The notes under the pieces: model-generated
What the model was told of the DNA's origin: nothing
Database searches by the model: none
Seen by the model: only the letters and a program-made list of their open reading frames with translations
Position numbers and translations under genes: made by a program
Shown here: piece by piece, positions 17,094-21,926 of the stretch
How the letters are laid out: each line of letters opens with the position of its first letter
Position numbering within the stretch: position 1 is the stretch's first letter
Assembly: GCA_049999765.1 (NCBI GenBank)
Contig: JBNGIQ010009149.1
Span: 1-21,926 of the forward strand
Reading direction: 5' to 3'
From: Phaeoceros laevis
Lineage: Eukaryota > Anthocerotophyta > Anthocerotopsida > Notothyladales
DNA length: 21,926 nt

Positions 17094-20000
17094 ATGGGGG
17101 CTGTCCGCCGGCAGCGGGACGCTGATGAGGAGGAGGAAGATGTAGTGCAGGATGTGAGCAAGCTACAATTTCCAGGAGTTCAAGACTTTACAGGGGAGGA
17201 GGAGCCTTTGTCAGCTTCGCAGCTCAAGCTGCAGAAGAAGCTAAGAAAGAAGGCCAAGTCCGGGGGATTCGAGACTCTAGGCTTGAGTGGTCCGGTGTTT
17301 CGCGCAGTCAAGAAGAAGGGGTATCATGTTCCGACTCCTATCCAGCGGAAGACCTTGCCTTTGGTGTTGGCTGGATACGATGTCGTGGGTATGGCCCGGA
17401 CGGGGTCTGGCAAGACAGCTGCGTTCCTCATTCCCATGCTGGAAAAGCTCAAGGCTCATTCTGCGAAGGCCGGTGCCCGTGCCGTCATCCTGTCTCCCAC
17501 CAGGGAGCTGGCGCTGCAGACCTTCAAATTTTGCAAGGAGCTGGGTCGATACACTGGTACTGTCAATTACCTGCCGTAGTGCTTGAATTTTTCGTAGTTG
17601 TGTGTTAGTCACGTGTGATGGAAGAAACTCCCATGCTGGCAGTTCTTGCCTACCAGCTCTCGTGGAAGGCAGAGACGTGACGTTGCAGCTCGCTTTCTGC
17701 CTCAATTCCTGCAGACCTTCGAGCTTGTGTGCTTGTGGGAGGTGAAAGCATGGACAATCAGTTTGAGGAGCTTTCCAAGAATCCGGACATCATAATCTCA
17801 ACTCCAGGTCGTCTTATGCATCACCTTTCTGAAGTGGAGGGCATGAGCCTGAGGACTGTGGAGTATATTGTTTTTGACGAAGCTGACAGGTTGTTTGAAA
17901 TGGGATTTGCCGATCAGTTGAGGCAAATTCTTAGTCACCTGAACGATACTCGGCAGACACTGCTTTTCAGTGCTACTCTTCCTCGGTTACTGGCAGATTT
18001 CGCTAAGGCCGGGTTGAGGGACCCCCATCTTATACGTCTAGATACGGAGACCAAAATCAGCCCAGATCTGAAGCTTGGTTTCTTCTGTCTCAGGCATGGG
18101 GAAAAACCTGCGGCTTTGGTGCATCTTTTGCAGGATGTCATTCCTGCGGACCAGCAAACCATCATATTCGTGTCAACAAAGCATCATGTGGAGTACTTGT
18201 ATGAGCTATTGAAGGGAGAGGGGATTGATCTTTCTGTGGTTTATGGAACAATGGACCAGGCAGCCAGGAAAATTCATGTTGCCAAGTTTCAGGCAAGGAA
18301 AACAATGGTGCTTCTTGTGACAGACGTGGCTGCCCGGGGCATTGACATTCCTCTTCTTGACAATGTTATCAATTATGACTTCCCACCGAAGCCGAAACTC
18401 TTTGTGCACAGGGTGGGCAGAGCTGCTCGGGCTGGACGCTCAGGGATTGCATATTCCTTCATGACACATGATGAAATGCCTTTCGTGCTAGATCTACATC
18501 TGTTTCTCTCAAAACCAATTCGGCCAGCTCCGACAGAGGATGAAGTGGCAGCTGGTGAAGCAGAAGTATTGGAGAAAGTGGATCAGGCCTTGAAGAGAGG
18601 TGAAACTGTGTATGGCCGTTTTCCCCAAGCTGTGCTGGACCAGAATATGGACAGACTGAGGGAGACTCTTTCTCTGAAGGTAGAGCTGAGTGCCCTGCAA
18701 AAATCTTCAGAAAATGCTTTCAGGCTCTATGTGAAAACTCGACCAGACCCGGCCTCAGAGTCCATAAAGCGTGCCAAGACACTACCAAAGGAAGGATTGC
18801 ATCCTTTGTTCAGAGGTCAAATAAAAAATGCAGAGGCAGAAGCATCTGCTTTTACAGAGCGGTTGAAAACTTTCAGGTATGTCTGCCTTATCCAATATGC
18901 TGGATACCATCGCTATACGGTATTGCATTGTCTTGTGAAGTCCATCGTCCGCAAATGGTTACTGGCCTTTGAAGTAGTCAGCTTGACTTGTATCAGTACT
19001 TCTGCATTGTGAACAGACCCAAGCAGACTGTGCTGGAATCAGAAGCAGAAGCAGCAAAATCAAAAAATAAGAAGGTGCTTTTCACACAACTGCAATAAAT
19101 TTGGCTACTGTTCTCATGGTTCCTTGGTCACCATAGATAGCTCTTCTGATATACATCAGCAAAATCATGAGCAACTGTTTGTGTGTTTGCAGTCCCCTTT
19201 AGCACAAGTTGGCGAGATCATGAAGCGAAAAAGAGAAGTCCATGCCCGTGTTATTGATGCTGTTTTAGAGCAGAATGCTATGAGGGCTGCTGAACATGCG
19301 ACGGTGAGTCCCCATGTGGTGTCGTGTGTGAAGATGCTGCTTCTCTCTTTTCTGGATGTAGATTTTGAGCTAGCAGACTTCTGGTACCAGTTCTTCCTGG
19401 ACTTACACATTCTGGACCTCGTGCTCCAGAATATGGAGATAGAAGAATCACTGGACCAGGACTCTCAACAAGCCAAAAGGAGGAAAGGTGCCAATATTTC
19501 TAGATGGCTGTGGCCTTAGAGTAGCTGGGTCGTCCCATTCTTGAACAATCTGTGGTGGGAGGTTATTGACGGCATGTTTGTTGCAAACAGGTGCTTCCAC
19601 ATCAAAGAAGCTGCCAGAAAGTTTCAGAGATGAGGAATTCTTCATTAGTTCAGTCCCTCAGCATAGAGTAAGTCTGGAGCTGCTATAGTTTTGTATTATT
19701 CAGTTGAAAGATGTTGGATGCGGTGTATCCTGTGTCCTTTGTTTTTACCATCGAATGGTTTGACCTTCTGCAGCATAGTGAAGCCGGGCTTTCAGTTGCA
19801 AAAGATGAACATTTTGGGCCAAACAGGTATTGTTCCATGTTGGTCACTAGTCAGCCGCAAGAGCAACTCTTCTGTACCCACTAAATTTAAGTCACTCTGG
19901 GCATGTGGTTTGTTGGAGTATACAGGGCAAGTGCCTAACGTCTTCCTTGGCATGACAGAATGGACGTGGAAGTTCTAGACCTAGTTCCTGATGACGAGAC

Positions 20001-20770
20001 AGGAGTACAGAGACAGAGAGCCAGTTATCACTGGGACAAGGTATTGGTCACCAGCCACTTGATTGGCGTCTTTGGGCTCCAGCATGATATTCTTACAAGT
20101 ATTGCCCTAGCGTTGTGCTATAGAACGTTTGCTTATTTTTCGCAGAAAGGCAAAAAGTTCATCAAGCTCAACCGTGGGGAAAAAGTCGGTGCATCTGGAA
20201 AGGTATGCTCTCCTTGAGTCGTAACACATCACACTCTGTCGCTGATAACGGGGACTCTTCTGCTAATCAAAACATTGCAATCACCTTTCTGGTACCAAAC
20301 AGATTATCACAGAGAGTGGTGCTAAAGTCGCCAGTGGGGGAACTAGAGGTTTCTACAAGAAATGGCAAGAGAAAACTCACAAGCAGATTTCTAGACATGG
20401 AGACGACGGTGCTGATGATACACAGAATGGCAATTCCAGAGGTACTTTGTGCACTTCTGGAAGTCATTGTTCGATTCATCATCCATCCAGCTTGTGAAAC
20501 TAGAGCTTACGCTTGATGATTTCGACAGGTTCAGGACCTGGTGGCAAGCGGAAACGGGGTGCAACTGACGCTAAAAAGAAATTCATTCCCAATGCGAATG
20601 TACGCGATGAGCTACGAGGTGTGGATGAAGTCAGAAAGCAGCGGCAGAAGCTAGTGATGAGGCCGGCAATGGGTAAAGGTAAAAGCAAGGGGAAAGGAAA
20701 AGGAAAGCCAAGTTTTGGCAAAGGGAATAGTAAAGGTAGCTTCAAAGGCCGGAAAGGGAAGGGAAAGTAA
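17094..20770 (+). CDS. RH29: DEAD-box ATP-dependent RNA helicase, RH29/DBP10/DDX54 type, 11 exons, 833 aa
   Basis: The exons are 17094-17556, 17715-18876, 19017-19074, 19193-19303, 19430-19487, 19591-19667, 19774-19826, 19959-20040, 20146-20202, 20303-20441 and 20529-20770. All introns are GT-AG, phases agree throughout, and the sum is 2502 bases. Helicase motifs appear in order: Q motif (GFETLGL...PTPIQ), ARTGSGKT (ATP binding), [16 protein letters not shown] ([13 protein letters not shown]), [12 protein letters not shown] and [11 protein letters not shown]. After the core comes the family-specific extension (GLHPLFRG, then [11 protein letters not shown], with [13 protein letters not shown]) of the DBP10 C-terminal domain, and finally a Lys/Gly-rich tail from about residue 795. 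Yeast Dbp10 and human DDX54 act in the nucleolus in 60S ribosome assembly, and the plant protein is RH29. Length fits the family. An acidic stretch (DADEEEED) follows the start. Confidence 0.93.
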
Positions 20771-21576
20771 TCCTTCAAAGCTCTCTCGTCGACAGGTGAC
20801 TGAGGCGAGGGGTTAGAAATTTTATCTCGTGGTTACCTTCAATGTGGTAGCGTGGTCGTGTTTTTTTGGAGGCAATAGAGATAAGTTGTATTCTGCCTGC
20901 CGGCAGAATGAGGGTAAGTTGCGGAACTGTGGTCATGTGCTATCTTGAAATCAAACTAGGGAGGTGATAACCATTGGTTCAGGTTTATAGAGGGAATGGG
21001 TGAACTTCCAGCCCATGTTTGCGACTCGCAAGTGGAGCAAAAGTGGGGTTTAGCTCCTCAAGCCACCCGACCGATCGTTCGCTTGTGACACTTCCGAAGG
21101 TGGTTGCGTCCATCCACCGGAGTTTGTGGGCACTGTAGACTACTATGGTGCCTACCGTGTCTTTTATTAGGCTGGAGGCGAGAGTGTCTTGTATGTCTTT
21201 GTAGACTGCAGGGCAAGTACTGCATATTTTCAGTACCCGCGAGCGTAATAATAACGGCATTACTCCGCCCCTGCCGAGCAGACGGCGTTGTCGGGACGAG
21301 AGCAGGCAGCGAGGGCGACATCACCTTACGCCCTGACTCTACTCGTGATCGATGGCCAGCGGAGCTCCCGCGCATCCTCCCCTTCCGCCCCCGCAGGGCT
21401 TTCAAGAGCGGCGCCAGCCATTCTAGGGCATCGCACACACCGCTACAAATTGGGCCTCCGACGATCTCCTCTCATTCGCTTTCGTTGCTTTGGCTTTGCT
21501 TTGCCTCCGCCCGCTCCGCTCCGCCGCGCTCTCCTCGTCGCTCCGCTGCTCTCTCAGGCTGCTCCTCCGCTCCATC
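20771..21576. other. 3' flank of helicase and 5' region of next gene
   Basis: No gene is supported until 21577. An 8-bp hairpin (ATTCTGCC, loop TGCC, GGCAGAAT) lies at 20890-20909, about 120 bp past the helicase stop and probably in its 3' UTR. From about 21480 the plus strand becomes strongly C/T-rich (repeated CTCCGC and CTCCGCT units), as is common in plant 5' leaders. Long antisense frames here are by-products of this GC-rich composition. Confidence 0.45.
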
Positions 21577-21926
21577 ATGGCCGGCGCCTCCGCTTTCGCT
21601 GCTTCCTCGAGCTCTGCAGCAGTCCTCCTGACTGCTTTTGTGCTTCTCCTGGGAGTCCTGGACGCTCCCAGCAGCGCAGTGGGAGCGCGTCTCAGCGCAG
21701 TCTCTTTGAGGAGAGACACAGCTGGTACCCACCTTTGTACGACTTCCTTGCCGCTTTCAAGCTCTTCTTTTCTCTTCCGGAAGCTTTGTTTGCGTCACAG
21801 CAACTGTTTCCTTTGAAGCAATAGCTCTAGGCGGGTTGGGTTGAGCACTGCTCTCATTTTTGCTGTGTGTCTCGGTGCCTGCCTGCAGACGTTGCCGGGC
21901 GGGAGCTGGAAGCCGTCCCAGACTGG
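21577..21926 (+). CDS. 5' part of a secreted or vacuolar protein gene (runs off the window)
   Basis: ATG 21577 follows a pyrimidine-rich leader and opens MAGASAFAASSSSAAVLLTA, a typical signal peptide with a hydrophobic core (about residues 15-28) and a likely cleavage after SSAVGA near residue 37. I place a donor at 21724 (GCTG/GTACCC, phase 1) and an acceptor at 21888 (CTGCAG), with exon two starting at 21889. The join keeps the frame and continues DVAGRELEAVPDW to the end of the window. Staying unspliced would give about 31 residues of Ser/Leu/Cys-rich sequence and a stop at 21814-21816, which is less protein-like. Too little is present to name the enzyme or family; entry into the secretory pathway is the only safe inference. 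Confidence 0.6.

Noticed and set aside
21058-21732. Several long overlapping frames on both strands
   Set aside because: They arise from the C/T-rich leader of the last gene; all are Ser/Arg/Pro-rich and overlap one another.

Overview
The window is eukaryotic nuclear DNA from a land plant. The evidence is spliced genes with short GT-AG introns (about 90 to 270 bp), a PLS-class pentatricopeptide-repeat (PPR) protein, an A-type (CYP71-clan) cytochrome P450, a plant-style F-box protein, and a DEAD-box helicase that resembles plant RH29. Four loci packed into about 13 kb, with short introns and medium GC, suggest a compact genome, perhaps a seedless plant such as a bryophyte or lycophyte. The species cannot be fixed from the sequence. 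One 100-N assembly gap lies at 4994-5093.

Layout. Positions 1-7500 are a transposon- and repeat-rich stretch without an intact conventional gene. It holds a perfect telo-box hairpin (10-50) followed by a 13-bp tandem array. On the minus strand there is a decayed two-module F-box plus C2H2-like zinc-finger locus (740-1659) next to a Ty3/gypsy gag fragment. Further along are a MITE-like element with 28-bp terminal inverted repeats broken by the gap, an LTR-like block (5188-5637), a 25-bp-stem hairpin (5780-5837) and several diverged tandem duplications. Positions 7869-9321 carry an F-box gene broken by at least four frame changes. Positions 10337-12146 (minus) carry an apparently intact three-exon P450 of 520 residues. 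Positions 13316-16756 (minus) carry a PPR gene whose 840-residue repeat exon can be extended by two 5' exons to about 1021 residues. Positions 17094-20770 (plus) carry a complete 11-exon RH29/DBP10/DDX54-type helicase of 833 residues in which every intron phase agrees. Positions 21577-21926 (plus) hold the first exon and start of the second exon of a secreted-protein gene that runs off the window.

How the genes relate. The PPR and helicase genes are head to head and share a 337-bp intergenic region with three TTGACC-containing direct repeats. One presumably acts in organelle RNA processing and the other in nucleolar ribosome assembly, so the shared promoter could couple two RNA-metabolism genes; this is inference. 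The P450, the F-box pseudogene and the left-hand repeats show no functional link to them. No tRNA, rRNA or CRISPR was seen.
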